Of a stretch of DNA of 58,825 bases, positions 37,423 to 46,819 are shown in pieces (position 1 is the stretch's first letter; each line of letters opens with the position of its first letter). This DNA is from Alphaproteobacteria bacterium PA4. GTDB taxonomy: Bacteria; Pseudomonadota; Alphaproteobacteria; Sphingomonadales; Sphingomonadaceae. The stretch spans positions 1-58,825 of the forward strand of contig NKIQ01000021.1 of the NCBI GenBank assembly GCA_002256005.1, in the 5' to 3' direction. The notes beneath the pieces were generated by a model, which made no database searches, was not told the origin of the DNA, and was given only the letters and a program-made list of their open reading frames with translations. Position numbers and translations under genes: made by a program.

Positions 37423-37656
37423 GCCGTATCGACATTCGGCATTTCAGCCGTACTGAACGCTGATTGCGATAAGAAAGGGGGCCTTCGCCCCGGATCAAGT
37501 CCGGGGTGACAGGCTGGGGCCGCAGGCCCCAGACCCCATTTCGCTTTGATATGGCCTGAAAAGCCGCCTGTGGTGCCGTGCAGCAGCCAATGAATGGGGT
37601 CTGGGGCCTGCGGCCCCAGCCGCCGGAGGCTTCTCAAAACTTGATGTCGATACGCC
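37423..37656. repeat. Palindromic intergenic element, family A, copy 3, with nested REP
   Basis: The outer ends carry GTATCGACATT (left) and its complement (right) as in copy 1, and the centre and right arm match copy 1 closely. The left arm is different: the CCTCCGGCGG segment is replaced by ~70 bp that includes CCCCGGATCAAGTCCGGGG (37488-37506), a separate palindrome. So one repeat appears to have entered another. It lies between convergent thrS and the S9 peptidase. Confidence 0.85.
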
Positions 37657-37669
37657 CCGGTGCCCGCGG

Positions 37670-39778
37670 CTACTTCGCCAGCAGCTTGCGCTCCAGATAG
37701 TCCGCGGTCGCCGCGTCCACCCGTTGCCAGTTCTGCTGGCGCAGGAAGTCGTGGATTTCGTCGGGGATGATCAGTTCCTCGATGGCGACGCCGTCGAGGC
37801 GGCGCACCAGGTCGATGGTCTGATTGACACGGACGTTGCGATCATCGTCGCCGTGGATGAACAGCACCGGCGACCGCCAGCCGGCGATATCGGCGACCGG
37901 CGAGGCCTGCCAGGCGGTGGCCAGCGCGGCGGCGAAATCGCGATTGTCCTCATGCGATTGCGGGCTGCCATCTTCGGCGATGATGCGGGACCAGTCGTGC
38001 ACGCCATGGATGTCGACACCGGCCTTGAACACATCGGAATTGCGCGCCAGTGCCTGGGCGGTGAGCAGCCCGCCATAGGAGCCGCCCCAGATGCCGATGC
38101 GGTCGCGATCGACGCCGGGCAGCGCCTGCAGGGCGCGGGCGCCGGCCAGCACATCCTGATATTCGGCGGCCCCGGCCGGGCCGCCCTTTTCGGGGTTCTG
38201 GAAATCCCAGCCATAGCCGATGCCGAGCCGGTAATTGACCGACAGCACGGTGAAGCCGCGCGCCGCCAGATACTGGTTCAGCGCATAGGCATTGGCGTAA
38301 TAGCGCATGTAGGACCAGCCGAGCAGCATCTGGCGCGGCGGGCCGCCATGGACGAAAATGACACCGGGCTGCACGGCGGCGCCGGGCTGGCGGAACAGCT
38401 GACCATGGATGAGGAGGCCATCGGGGGCGCGGAAAATGATCTTCTGCGGCTCGACAAAGCCGGCGCCGGCGAAATCGGCGGACGGCGCCTGATCGGCGAG
38501 GATGCGGGTGCCGGTGTCCCCGGCCACGGCGACCTGTGGCACGCTGCGCGCGCCGGCGGCGATATGGGCAAAGCCGCTGGCGAGGCCGGCCGGCGACCAT
38601 TCGATGCCGCGCCCGGCGGTCAGCGCCACCGGCGCGGCGCTGCCATCGACCGGCACGCGGAACAGATGGCGGCGGTCGTCATCATCGGGCAGCGCACCGG
38701 CGTTGGCCGAATAGGCGAGCATCCTGCCATCCGGGCTGACCGCCAGATGTTCGACCATGAAGGGGCCGGGCGTCAGCAGCCGCGCGGCGCCGCCGCTGGC
38801 CGGCAGGCTGTAGAGATGCGGCCAATTGTCGGCCATCGACAGGAAGACCAGGCGATCGCCCAGCCAGTGCAGGTTGGCGCCGTTCAGCACATCGGGGAAA
38901 CTGTCGTGCAGGCCCTTGCCGCTCTGCCACACGGCCTTGCCGGCGCCGGTCGCGGCATCGGCGGTCCAGATCGCCCAGGGTGCCGGCGTGCGCTGCATCA
39001 TGGAGCGCGGCCAGCCGGGTCCGCTCGCCAGCAGGCGGGCAAAGGCGATGCGCGTGCCGTCCGGTGACCAGACCGGGCTGCCGTCCTGGCCGGTGGAGGG
39101 TGCCAGCCACAGCAGGGGCTGACCGGCGCCCGAATAGACGCCGATGAAGCTGTGGTCGCCGCGGCTGGAGACAAAGGCCAGCCGGCTGCCATCGGGCGAC
39201 CAGGCGAGCGCGCCGTCCTTGCCGCGGTCGAAAAAGGCGCGGCGGACATCGTCGCCCTCGCCGGTGACGCGCAGCCGCGTCAGCCAGACCTGGCCATCGC
39301 GGACAAAGGCGACATCGCCGCGCGCCGACATCACCGGGGCATCGCCGGCGGTGATGCGCGCCGCCCTGGTGCCGGGCGCGAGGCCGGCGCGCCACAGCAT
39401 GATCTTCGGCTCGGCAGGATCGGATGTCGGATTGGGCTGCAGATTGCCAGCCGCCGGCCAATTGCCGTCATGGTCACCGCCGCGCACGAACAGCAGGGTC
39501 TTGCCATCGGGGCTCCAGGTCAGCTGCGTCAGTTCCTGGCCGTCATCGGCGGTGAATTGCGTGACCTGGCGGGGCGCGAGGCCGGGGGCATCGGCCGCCC
39601 AGATGTTGCGCACGCCGCCGACGATGCGCACCCAGGCGATGCGATCGCCGGCCGGCGTCGCCACCAGATCGCTGAGGAAGGGATAGGCCAGCGCCTGGGG
39701 CAGGGTGAAATCCGCCGCCCGCGCCGGCGCAAGGCCGAACAGTGCCAGTGCCAGCAGCCGCAAACGCCAGATGCGCAT
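37670..39778 (-). CDS. S9-family prolyl oligopeptidase-like peptidase
   Basis: A 702-aa exported serine peptidase. Signal peptide [14 protein letters not shown]; residues ~25-430 form a beta-propeller of WD40-like/PD40 repeats ([36 protein letters not shown]); the C-terminal hydrolase has nucleophile [11 protein letters not shown], Asp in HGDDDRNV and His in PDEIHDFL. The propeller restricts entry to short peptides. It probably acts in the periplasm on peptides. It is divergent from infC and convergent with thrS. Confidence 0.9.
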   Translation of the reverse strand: MRIWRLRLLALALFGLAPARAADFTLPQALAYPFLSDLVATPAGDRIAWVRIVGGVRNIWAADAPGLAPRQVTQFTADDGQELTQLTWSPDGKTLLFVRGGDHDGNWPAAGNLQPNPTSDPAEPKIMLWRAGLAPGTRAARITAGDAPVMSARGDVAFVRDGQVWLTRLRVTGEGDDVRRAFFDRGKDGALAWSPDGSRLAFVSSRGDHSFIGVYSGAGQPLLWLAPSTGQDGSPVWSPDGTRIAFARLLASGPGWPRSMMQRTPAPWAIWTADAATGAGKAVWQSGKGLHDSFPDVLNGANLHWLGDRLVFLSMADNWPHLYSLPASGGAARLLTPGPFMVEHLAVSPDGRMLAYSANAGALPDDDDRRHLFRVPVDGSAAPVALTAGRGIEWSPAGLASGFAHIAAGARSVPQVAVAGDTGTRILADQAPSADFAGAGFVEPQKIIFRAPDGLLIHGQLFRQPGAAVQPGVIFVHGGPPRQMLLGWSYMRYYANAYALNQYLAARGFTVLSVNYRLGIGYGWDFQNPEKGGPAGAAEYQDVLAGARALQALPGVDRDRIGIWGGSYGGLLTAQALARNSDVFKAGVDIHGVHDWSRIIAEDGSPQSHEDNRDFAAALATAWQASPVADIAGWRSPVLFIHGDDDRNVRVNQTIDLVRRLDGVAIEELIIPDEIHDFLRQQNWQRVDAATADYLERKLLAK

Positions 39779-39962
39779 CGCGATTCCCCCTCGGCTCGGC
39801 CCTGTCCGATGCGCGGGACGATGCCGCGTGGCGGCGCGCGGTGCAAGGGGCCCCGATGCTGTGCCCCATTTGCGTCAGGGGCGCGAAATTCCCGCCACTG
39901 CCCTTTCCGTAAACGGCAATCAGCGTTACATAGAGACGCACAACGCCACAGGAGACACTGCC

Positions 39963-40508
39963 ATACCACCGCCCCCTCGCCGCATGATGAACACGCCGGC
40001 GCCGATGAACGGCCCGCGCTATGATGAGTTCATCACCGTCCCCAAGGTTCGCGTGATCGACCAGGATGGGGAAAATCTCGGTGTGCTGTACACCAAGGAA
40101 GCCATTGCCACCGCGCATGAGGTGGGGCTGAACCTGGTGGAAGTGTCTCCCGGTGCCGATCCGCCGGTGTGCAAGATCCTCGATGTCGGCAAGTTCAAGT
40201 ACGAGGCCCAGAAAAAGGCCGCTGCCGCAAGGAAGAACCAGAAGACGCAGGAGATCAAGGAGATCAAGATGCGTCCGAACATCGACGACCATGATTACGA
40301 GACCAAGATGAAGGCGGTGCACCGCTTCATCGAGGAAGGCGACAAGGTGAAGCTCACCCTGCGCTTCCGCGGTCGCGAACTGTCGCACGGTGAGCTGGGT
40401 CTGGCGCTGCTGGAACGCGTTCGCGACGATGCCGCCGACTATGCCAAGGTCGAGCAATTGCCGAAGATGGAAGGCCGGCAGATGCTGATGGTGATCGCAC
40501 CGCGCTGA
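39963..40508 (+). CDS. infC: Translation initiation factor IF-3
   Basis: A 181-aa IF-3, which keeps the ribosomal subunits apart and checks the start codon. N-domain: [38 protein letters not shown]; lysine-rich linker; C-domain: [17 protein letters not shown] and [10 protein letters not shown]. The start is placed at ATA (39963) because AGGAG (950-954 within 39950-39954) is spaced eight bases before it, whereas the first in-frame ATG (39984) lies 29 bases from any ribosome site. IF-3 genes commonly use ATT/ATC/ATA starts for autoregulation. rpmI/rplT do not follow. Confidence 0.9.
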   Translation: MPPPPRRMMNTPAPMNGPRYDEFITVPKVRVIDQDGENLGVLYTKEAIATAHEVGLNLVEVSPGADPPVCKILDVGKFKYEAQKKAAAARKNQKTQEIKEIKMRPNIDDHDYETKMKAVHRFIEEGDKVKLTLRFRGRELSHGELGLALLERVRDDAADYAKVEQLPKMEGRQMLMVIAPR

Positions 40509-40522
40509 CTTTTGTCAGCGCG
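40501..40522 (+). terminator. Hairpin overlapping the infC stop
   Basis: CGCGCTGAC-TTTT-GTCAGCGCG, a perfect 9-bp stem that includes the infC stop codon and sits before the convergent MipA/OmpV gene. No T-tract follows, so it may act more as an RNA 3' end stabiliser than as an intrinsic terminator. Confidence 0.5.
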
Positions 40523-40542
40523 GCGTCGCCTTTGGTCCGGAA

Positions 40543-41424
40543 TCAATCCCAGCTGAAGCGATAGCCATAGCTCAGGCCGACCGAAAACTGGTCGCGCTTG
40601 CCGCGCTGGACGATCAGCGACGAATCCGCCGCCGCATCGGCCAGCCGGTCATAGCCGGCGAACACTGTCACCGCGCCGTCGCGGCCGCCCCGGCCCAGCG
40701 GTTTGGTCAGCGAGCCATTGGCGCCGGTCGACACCAGCCCGCCATCGGCGCGATACACCGGCAGGCCCGTGGCCCGCGCCTGTGCTGCCGTCACGCCGAA
40801 ATAGGTCTGCACATAATCGCGGCCGGCGAAGGTGCTGCGCAGGCCGGCCGACCAGACCCAGGGGGCGGTCGGCTTGCCGAAGCGATCGCTCCAGCTGGCG
40901 GTGATGTCGGCGACGACACCCTCGTGCCCGCCAAAGCCCTGCCGCACTTCGGCGCGGACCCGGCCCTTGCGCTGCGCAAAGCTCCATTGTGCAAAGCCGC
41001 CGACTTCCCCGGCCAGATCGACATCGCCCATGCCGCGCAGCGCTTCGCTGCCGCCGGTGACAAGGAAGGGCGAGCCGCCGGTGCTTTCGCGGCGGCCGAA
41101 GCGCAGCTTGACCAGGGGCCCAAGCTTCCAGCCATCCCGATTGACCATGTTCCAGCCCAGGCCATCGGGAATCGAGAAGAACACATCGTCGCGATAGTTG
41201 AGCCGGATATCGGGAAAGATCGACAGCGCCTGATCGCGGCTGCCCTGCCAGGCCGGGGCGAACACCGGCGCCACGGCCAGCGTCAGGCTCCACGCCTTGG
41301 GGGTCGGCGGGCCGGCGCGCTGTGCCGATACGGGCACGCCCGGGGCGACACCCTGGGCAAGCGCCGGCATGGCGGTGGCAAGGGCAAGAATCGGCAACAG
41401 GGCAGGCAGCGGCAGACGGGTCAC
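40543..41424 (-). CDS. MipA/OmpV family outer-membrane protein
   Basis: A 293-aa exported beta-barrel. Signal peptide LPALLPILALATAMPALAQG; strands such as WSLTLAVAPVFAPAWQGS, IFPDIRLNYRDDVFFSIPDG, GPLVKLRFGRRES and the C-terminal FSVGLSYGYRFSWD fit MipA/OmpV (MltA-interacting scaffold or outer-membrane pore). I chose GTG at 41424, which has GGAG six bases upstream; the frame extends to 41481 with no suitable signal before it. Convergent with infC, divergent from ccmC. Confidence 0.83.
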   Translation of the reverse strand: MTRLPLPALLPILALATAMPALAQGVAPGVPVSAQRAGPPTPKAWSLTLAVAPVFAPAWQGSRDQALSIFPDIRLNYRDDVFFSIPDGLGWNMVNRDGWKLGPLVKLRFGRRESTGGSPFLVTGGSEALRGMGDVDLAGEVGGFAQWSFAQRKGRVRAEVRQGFGGHEGVVADITASWSDRFGKPTAPWVWSAGLRSTFAGRDYVQTYFGVTAAQARATGLPVYRADGGLVSTGANGSLTKPLGRGGRDGAVTVFAGYDRLADAAADSSLIVQRGKRDQFSVGLSYGYRFSWD

Positions 41425-41557
41425 AACATTCTCCGGGGGACAAGAAGGCTGTCGCCTAGCGCAAACATTACGAATTGGCAATGATATGCCGCAACGGCTG
41501 TCCCCGCGCCATCACGCCCCCTTCCCCCCGCGCGCCCGCGTGCTAAAAGCGCCCGCC

Positions 41558-42286
41558 ATGCATCGCTTTGCCAATCCCGCCCGCTTCCTGCGCATCGCCC
41601 GCTGGGCGACGCCGCTGACGCTGGTGCCCGGCCTGCTGCTGACCATCATCGGCCTGTACATCGGCCTGTTCGCCAGCCCGCCCGATTACCAGCAGGGCGA
41701 AAGCGTGCGCATCATGTATGTGCATGTCCCGGCCGCCTGGCTCGGCTCCGGCGGCTATCTCGGCCTTGCCATCGCCAGCGCCACCGCGCTGATCTGGCGG
41801 CACCCGCTGGCCAGCATCGCGGCGCGCGCCATCGCGCCGGTGGGGGCGGCCTTCACCGCCATCTGCCTGATGTCCGGCGCGCTGTGGGGCAAGCCGACAT
41901 GGGGCACCTATTGGGTGTGGGATGCGCGGCTGACCTCGATGCTGGTGCTGCTGTTCCTCTATCTCGGCTATCTGGCGCTGTCGGCATCCGAAGGCGAGCA
42001 GGGCGGGGAGCGCAAGGGCGCCGCGATTCTGGCGCTGGTCGGCGCCATCAACCTGCCGATCATCAAATATTCGGTCGAATGGTGGAACACGCTGCACCAG
42101 GGATCGAGCATCAATGTGCTGGCGGCGAAATCCACGATCGCGCCGGAAATCCTGACGCCGCTGCTGCTGTCGGTCGCCGGCTTCACCCTGTTGTTCGCCG
42201 CCATCGTCCTGATGCGGATGCGCGCCATGCTGGCCGAGCAGCGTGTCGAGGCGCGGGCGCGGCGGCTGGCGGAGGTGCTGGCATGA
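41558..42286 (+). CDS. ccmC: Heme ABC exporter permease CcmC
   Basis: A 242-aa six-helix inner-membrane protein of cytochrome c maturation that loads heme on CcmE. The WWD-type motif is TWGTYWVWDARLTS on the periplasmic side, with heme-ligating His residues in MYVHVPAAWLG and WWNTLHQGSS. The ATG at 41558 (MHRFANPARF) is the natural start; the long upstream frame overlaps MipA. The stop overlaps the ccmD ATG (ATGA). Confidence 0.94.
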   Translation: MHRFANPARFLRIARWATPLTLVPGLLLTIIGLYIGLFASPPDYQQGESVRIMYVHVPAAWLGSGGYLGLAIASATALIWRHPLASIAARAIAPVGAAFTAICLMSGALWGKPTWGTYWVWDARLTSMLVLLFLYLGYLALSASEGEQGGERKGAAILALVGAINLPIIKYSVEWWNTLHQGSSINVLAAKSTIAPEILTPLLLSVAGFTLLFAAIVLMRMRAMLAEQRVEARARRLAEVLA

Positions 42287-42438
42287 TCGACGGTGTCGTC
42301 AACCGGCCCGATCTCTGGGCCTCCTACATCTGGCCGGCCTATATCCTGACTATCGGCGGCCTGCTGGCGCTGCTGGTCTGGAGCTTCATCGCCATGCGAT
42401 CGGCCGAAAAACGCGCCGAGGAGCGCAAGCGCAAATGA
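42283..42438 (+). CDS. ccmD: Heme exporter protein CcmD
   Basis: A 51-aa single-helix membrane peptide: PDLWASYIWPAYILTIGGLL then a charged tail KRAEERKRK, typical of CcmD, which stabilises the CcmC-CcmE contact and release of holo-CcmE. It overlaps ccmC by ATGA at its start and ccmE by ATGA at its end. Too short for ordinary ORF length cut-offs, but context and sequence make it secure. Confidence 0.92.
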   Translation: MIDGVVNRPDLWASYIWPAYILTIGGLLALLVWSFIAMRSAEKRAEERKRK

Positions 42439-42869
42439 AGCTGAAGGCCAAGACGCAGCGGCTGTATCTCGTCATCGGCGCGCTGGTGGCGCTCGGCGGT
42501 GCCGGCGCGCTGGCGTTTTCGACGCTGGGTGACAAGGCGACCTATTTCTATGCGCCCAGCGATCTCGCCGGCAAGCCCGCCCCCGATGCGGCCATCCGGC
42601 TCGGCGGCATGGTCGAAAAGGGCTCGCTGGTCAAAAGCGGCCAGACCGTGCGCTTCATCGTCACCGACAATGCCAAGACGGTGCCGGTGACCTATACCGG
42701 CATCCTGCCCGATCTGTTCCGCGAAGGGCAGGGCGTGATCGCCGAAGGCCGCGTCGATCCGGCTTCGGGTGTGTTCACCGCCGAAACCATCCTCGCCAAG
42801 CACGACGAGAAATATATGCCGCCGGAAGTGGCCGGCGCGATGCACAAGGCCGAAGGCCGGGTGAGCTGA
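42435..42869 (+). CDS. ccmE: Cytochrome c maturation heme chaperone CcmE
   Basis: A 144-aa membrane-anchored periplasmic chaperone with one N-terminal helix (LYLVIGALVALGGAGALAF), an OB-like beta-barrel and the heme-binding HDEKYMPPEV, where the His makes the covalent heme bond. The ATG overlaps the ccmD stop. The next genes of a full Ccm set (ccmF, ccmG, ccmH) do not follow; a TonB receptor in the opposite direction does, so the rest of the system must lie elsewhere. Confidence 0.94.
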   Translation: MKLKAKTQRLYLVIGALVALGGAGALAFSTLGDKATYFYAPSDLAGKPAPDAAIRLGGMVEKGSLVKSGQTVRFIVTDNAKTVPVTYTGILPDLFREGQGVIAEGRVDPASGVFTAETILAKHDEKYMPPEVAGAMHKAEGRVS

Positions 42870-42996
42870 AGCGGCGCGCGAAGCGCTGAACGGCGGCGCT
42901 TTTCCGGTTCGTGATCAATGCGCAGAAAACAGGCGCGGGGGATGCCCGCGCCTCACGTCAGACGGAGACGATCGGTCCTGGACCAATCGTCCCGCT

Positions 42997-43026
42997 GGCC
43001 GCGCATGGCTGACGCCATGCGCGGCC
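42997..43026 (-). terminator. Strong hairpin after the TonB receptor
   Basis: GGCCGCGCATGGC-TGAC-GCCATGCGCGGCC: a perfect 13-bp stem with a 4-base loop, 10 bp after the receptor stop. It lies between convergent ccmE and the receptor and may end both transcripts. No T-run is next to it. The rest of the 42870-43035 gap has no other feature I can support. Confidence 0.62.
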
Positions 43027-43035
43027 GCGCGACAC

Positions 43036-45645
43036 TCAGAACTGCGTGCGGACCGTCACACCATAGGTGCGGGGTTCGGCCGGGAAGGTGATGTAGACCT
43101 GGCTGGCGGTGGCCGACAGGCCGCGCGCCACGGCGTTGAAGGTGCCGCTGCCCTGGCCGGGCGCATCGGCGGCGACCTGCTGGTAGACTTCGTTGAAGAT
43201 GTTCTGGCCCCAGAGTTCGATGCCCCATTTCCGCTTCGGACCATAAAGGCCGATACGGGCGTTGGCGGTGACGAAACCGGGCTGGCGCTTTTCGAAGTCG
43301 AGATCGGAGCCGGTGTTGAGTTCCGAGGTGTAGCGATAATCGAAATAGACCAGCGCCGACATCCTGTCGTTGATCTTCGGCGTCCAGGCGATGCTGCCGG
43401 TTGCGACATAATCGGAGGCATTGGACAGGCGGGCGCCGGGCAGCTGGAACAGGGCCGGCGGCAGCGATACACCGTTGAGACCGGTCAACTGCTCGGCATA
43501 GCTGGTCCGCGAGATCGTCAGACCCTGGGTGATGGACAGGTCATCGATCGGGAAAATCGACGCTTCCAGTTCAACGCCCTTGGAGGTCACGCCGGGCTTC
43601 TGCTTGCCGGTGCAGGGCGAGTTGTTGAAGATCAGGTCGCGATCGCGGCCACCGAGATCGTCGGCGCAGCCGCCGATGTTGGCGACTTCGAAATTGACCC
43701 CGTTGAACGTGTTCAGCTGGAAATTGGTGAACTTCTGGTAGAAGGCAGCCGCGTTGAACTTGAAGCTGCGCAGGTCGAGCTTGCCGCCCACTTCAAAGGC
43801 ATCGACGACTTCTTCCTCGAACTGAAGCTGGCTGGCCGAGGGCGACAAGGCCACCAGACCGGCGGTGTCGAGGTTGTAGCCACCCCCCTTGTAGCCGCGG
43901 GAGTAGCTGCCATAGATCAGCACGTCATCGACAGGCTTGGCCGACAGCACCGCCGTATAGGTGAACTTGTCTTCCTTGCGCTTGGCGCCCGGGTCGCCGG
44001 CCTTGAAGCCGGGTCCGGGCGTGTTGTTGATCGAACAGACGGCACCCTGCACCGCGCTGCGCTGAATGGCAGCGAGGCCGGGCGCGGCCGCCGGTGCACG
44101 ACGCAGCGCCCCGCACAGATTGTTGTTGCTGAGGAAGACGCTTTCGAGATCCTTGGTGTCGTTGGTGTAGCGGGCACCCAGGGTCAGGAAGACCTTGTCC
44201 TCGACCAGCGTGAAGACGTTGTGGGTGAAGAAGGCATAATTGTTGCTGGTCTGCTTGAAATAGCCGCCCTGCACGATGCCGGTGTTGTTGATCAGGCCTT
44301 GGCCTGCCGGTGCCACATAGCCCACCTTGGCGGCTTCGGCGGCGACCGACGTCCCGGCGGCAGCGACCTGCGCGTTCACGAACGCTTCGTAGTCCTTGCC
44401 ATAGACCAGATCGTCATCGGTCCGCAGGGTTTCATGCGAATAGAAGCCGCCGACCAGCCAGTCGAGCCGATCGCCGAAGGCATTGCCCTGCAGGCGGACT
44501 TCCTGGGTGAAGGTCTGGAATTTCCGGTTGTTGTCGGTGCGATGCAGGATGTCGATGCTGTTGAAATCCGAATCCTGCGCCGATTTGTTCTTGAATTCGC
44601 GATAGGCGGTGATGGACGTCAGATTGGCAGCGCCCAGGTCCCAGTTCAGTTCGGCCGACACGCCCCAGTCGCGCGTGCGCTGGTTATAGGTCTGGCCCGG
44701 CGTCACCGAGGTTTCATATTTGTAGCGGGCGCCGTCCGTGGCCGGACGATAGACACCGCCGAGCGAGGTCACCAGCGCGGCAATGCTATTGGTCGTGGTG
44801 ATGACATTGCCACTGGCATCGCGCGCCAGACCGACGATCGGCGAAATCACGGCAGCGCCGCAGCATTCCTCGTTCTTCTGGTTGTAATCCCCGATCAGCC
44901 GGATCGACAGATCCTCATTGGGCTTGATCAGCAACTGGCCGCGGATCAGGAAGCGGTCGCGATTGTTCAACTCGCGGCCGGAAATCACATCCTTCAGGAA
45001 GCCGTCACGCTTGTTGTAGACACCGTCGAGGCGGAAGGCGACCTTGTCTCCGGCGATCGGTCCGGTGATGCTGCCGAGCGCGCGGATATTGTTGAAATTG
45101 CCATAGGTGAGCTCGGCCTGGCCGCCGAAATCGAAGCTGGGCTTGGCCGTGGTGATGTTGAGCAAGCCGGCCGAGGCATTGCGACCGAACAGCGTGCCCT
45201 GCGGACCGCGCAGCACTTCGATGCTGGCGAGCGGGCCGAGATCGGTGAGGCCGACGCCGGTGCGGCTGCGATAGACGCCATCGATGAACACGGCGACCGA
45301 GGATTCAAGGCCGGGGTTTTCACCGACGGTGCCGATGCCGCGAATGCGCGCGGCGCCATTCGATTCATTGGTCGCCGAAGAGACCAGCAGCGACGGCGCC
45401 AGCTGGTTCAGCTGGCGGATGTCGGTGCCGCCGGAATTCTGCAGCTGCTCGGCCGACACGGCACTGACCGCGATCGGCACATCGGACAGCAGCTGGCTAC
45501 GCCGCGTCGCGGTAATGACGATCTCGTTGCTGTCGCTGGCATCGGCCTGTGCCGTGGCGGCGGGGGCCGCCTGTGCCATCACTGCAGCGGGTGCCAGGAC
45601 CGGAACCACGAACGCCGCAACGGACGCCAGCCAGATGCTCTTCAT
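43036..45645 (-). CDS. TonB-dependent outer-membrane receptor
   Basis: An 869-aa TonB-dependent receptor for uptake of an unidentified substrate. Signal peptide WLASVAAFVVPVLAPAAVMA, a TonB-box-like NEIVITATRR, a plug domain with VFIDGVYRSRTGVGL and GPQGTLFGRNASAGLL, and a ~700-residue barrel that ends in YGVTVRTQF with the required terminal Phe. Several Cys pairs are present in predicted extracellular loops. GGGGAG precedes the ATG at 45645. It reads away from an SDR gene; a double inverted repeat lies between them, so both may answer to one regulator. Confidence 0.93.
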   Translation of the reverse strand: MKSIWLASVAAFVVPVLAPAAVMAQAAPAATAQADASDSNEIVITATRRSQLLSDVPIAVSAVSAEQLQNSGGTDIRQLNQLAPSLLVSSATNESNGAARIRGIGTVGENPGLESSVAVFIDGVYRSRTGVGLTDLGPLASIEVLRGPQGTLFGRNASAGLLNITTAKPSFDFGGQAELTYGNFNNIRALGSITGPIAGDKVAFRLDGVYNKRDGFLKDVISGRELNNRDRFLIRGQLLIKPNEDLSIRLIGDYNQKNEECCGAAVISPIVGLARDASGNVITTTNSIAALVTSLGGVYRPATDGARYKYETSVTPGQTYNQRTRDWGVSAELNWDLGAANLTSITAYREFKNKSAQDSDFNSIDILHRTDNNRKFQTFTQEVRLQGNAFGDRLDWLVGGFYSHETLRTDDDLVYGKDYEAFVNAQVAAAGTSVAAEAAKVGYVAPAGQGLINNTGIVQGGYFKQTSNNYAFFTHNVFTLVEDKVFLTLGARYTNDTKDLESVFLSNNNLCGALRRAPAAAPGLAAIQRSAVQGAVCSINNTPGPGFKAGDPGAKRKEDKFTYTAVLSAKPVDDVLIYGSYSRGYKGGGYNLDTAGLVALSPSASQLQFEEEVVDAFEVGGKLDLRSFKFNAAAFYQKFTNFQLNTFNGVNFEVANIGGCADDLGGRDRDLIFNNSPCTGKQKPGVTSKGVELEASIFPIDDLSITQGLTISRTSYAEQLTGLNGVSLPPALFQLPGARLSNASDYVATGSIAWTPKINDRMSALVYFDYRYTSELNTGSDLDFEKRQPGFVTANARIGLYGPKRKWGIELWGQNIFNEVYQQVAADAPGQGSGTFNAVARGLSATASQVYITFPAEPRTYGVTVRTQF

Positions 45646-45676
45646 ACGATCTCCCCAAAGATTGCACGGTTGATCC

Positions 45677-45726
45677 GTCGCATTGGGACGAAGGCTAACC
45701 CAGCCTTGAACAGCCGCCAATGCGAC
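45677..45726. promoter_or_regulatory. Nested inverted repeat between TonB receptor and SDR genes
   Basis: Outer arms GTCGCATTGG (45677-45686) and CCAATGCGAC (45717-45726), inner arms AAGGCT (45691-45696) and AGCCTT (45702-45707). Both pairs are perfect. It is 31 bp before the receptor ATG. It could be an operator bound by a dimeric repressor, or a hairpin in the receptor mRNA leader. Confidence 0.5.
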
Positions 45727-45846
45727 ACCCCCCTGCAAAATTGTAATAACTCTTGGACTGTTGCGCCAGGGTCACAGGTGCACTTGCGCTTGCGGAGCGC
45801 TCTCCCGCCCGCCATGGTGAAAAAAATTCCTTGGGGAGACAGGATC

Positions 45847-46620
45847 GTGAACCGACTGGCAGGCAAGATCGCGCTCATCACCGGCGCCGCACAGGGGCTG
45901 GGCGCCGCCATGGCGGCCAAGTTCGTGGCCGAAGGCGCGCGCGTGCTGCTGACCGACATCAATGTCGCCGGCGCCGCCGAACAGGCCGCGAAACTCGGCG
46001 ATGCCGCCGCCAGCATCGGCCATGACGTGACCAGCGAGGCCGATTGGCAGGCGGCGCTGGCCTTTGTCGAGGAACGCTTCGGCGGCCTCCACATCCTCGT
46101 CAACAATGCCGGCATTTCGGCCGGCACGACGATCGAGGCCACCAGCTTCGACGATTGGCGCCGCGTCCACGCCATCGATCTCGACAGCGTGTTCTGGGGC
46201 TGCAAGCTGGCGCTGCCGTTGATGGCGCGTACCGTGCACGCAACCGGCATCCGCGGCTCCATCGTCAATATCTCGTCGATCGCCGGAGTCATCGCCGGCC
46301 ACAACAGCGCCGCCTACAACAGCGCCAAGGCCGGCGTTCGCCACCTGACCAAATCGGTGGCGCTGCACTGCGCCAAGCAGCAATACCGCATCACCTGCAA
46401 CTCCATCCATCCGGTCTTCATCGACACGCCGATCCTCGATGGCATCACCAGCCGCCTCGGCCGCGAGGAAGGCCTTGCCAAGCTCGGCCGCCAGATCCCG
46501 CTCGGCGCGGTCGGCGAACCGGACGACATCGCCTGGGCCGCGGTCTATCTGGCGTCGGACGAAGCCAAGATGGTCACCGGCCATGGCCTGTATGTCGATG
46601 GCGGCATTTCGGCGATGTAA
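45847..46620 (+). CDS. Short-chain dehydrogenase/reductase (hydroxysteroid dehydrogenase-like)
   Basis: A 257-aa classical SDR with complete motifs: GAAQGLGAAMA cofactor loop, Asp in LLTDINVAG (NAD-type), HDVTSEADW, NNAG, catalytic Ser in NISSIAGV and Tyr-Lys in YNSAKAG, plus the C-terminal GHGLYVDGGISAM. Its pattern resembles 3-hydroxysteroid/20-beta hydroxysteroid dehydrogenases, but substrate assignment from sequence is weak. The GTG at 45847 is chosen, with GGGGAG just upstream; an ATG at 45813 is the alternative. Divergent from the TonB receptor; a family A element follows. Confidence 0.85.
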   Translation: MNRLAGKIALITGAAQGLGAAMAAKFVAEGARVLLTDINVAGAAEQAAKLGDAAASIGHDVTSEADWQAALAFVEERFGGLHILVNNAGISAGTTIEATSFDDWRRVHAIDLDSVFWGCKLALPLMARTVHATGIRGSIVNISSIAGVIAGHNSAAYNSAKAGVRHLTKSVALHCAKQQYRITCNSIHPVFIDTPILDGITSRLGREEGLAKLGRQIPLGAVGEPDDIAWAAVYLASDEAKMVTGHGLYVDGGISAM

Positions 46621-46661
46621 TATCAGATCGACGCGATTGTTCCGGAACGGCAGGCGTCAGA

Positions 46662-46789
46662 GCCTCCGGCGACTGGGGCCGCAGGCCCCAGACCTCATTC
46701 ATTGGCTGCCGCACGGCACCACAGGCGGTTTTTCAGGCCAGATCAAAGCGAAACGGGGTCTGGGGCCTGCGGCCCCAGCCGCCGGAGGC
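46662..46789. repeat. Palindromic intergenic element, family A, copy 4 (inverted centre)
   Basis: Arms GCCTCCGGCG..GGGGCC and the complement. The centre is the reverse complement of that in copies 1 and 3, so this copy is in the opposite orientation. The left arm has two substitutions relative to the right arm. It separates convergent SDR and TauE/SafE genes. Confidence 0.88.
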
Positions 46790-46819
46790 CCGCTTCCGTG
46801 GGATATACTGCAAGCCGCG

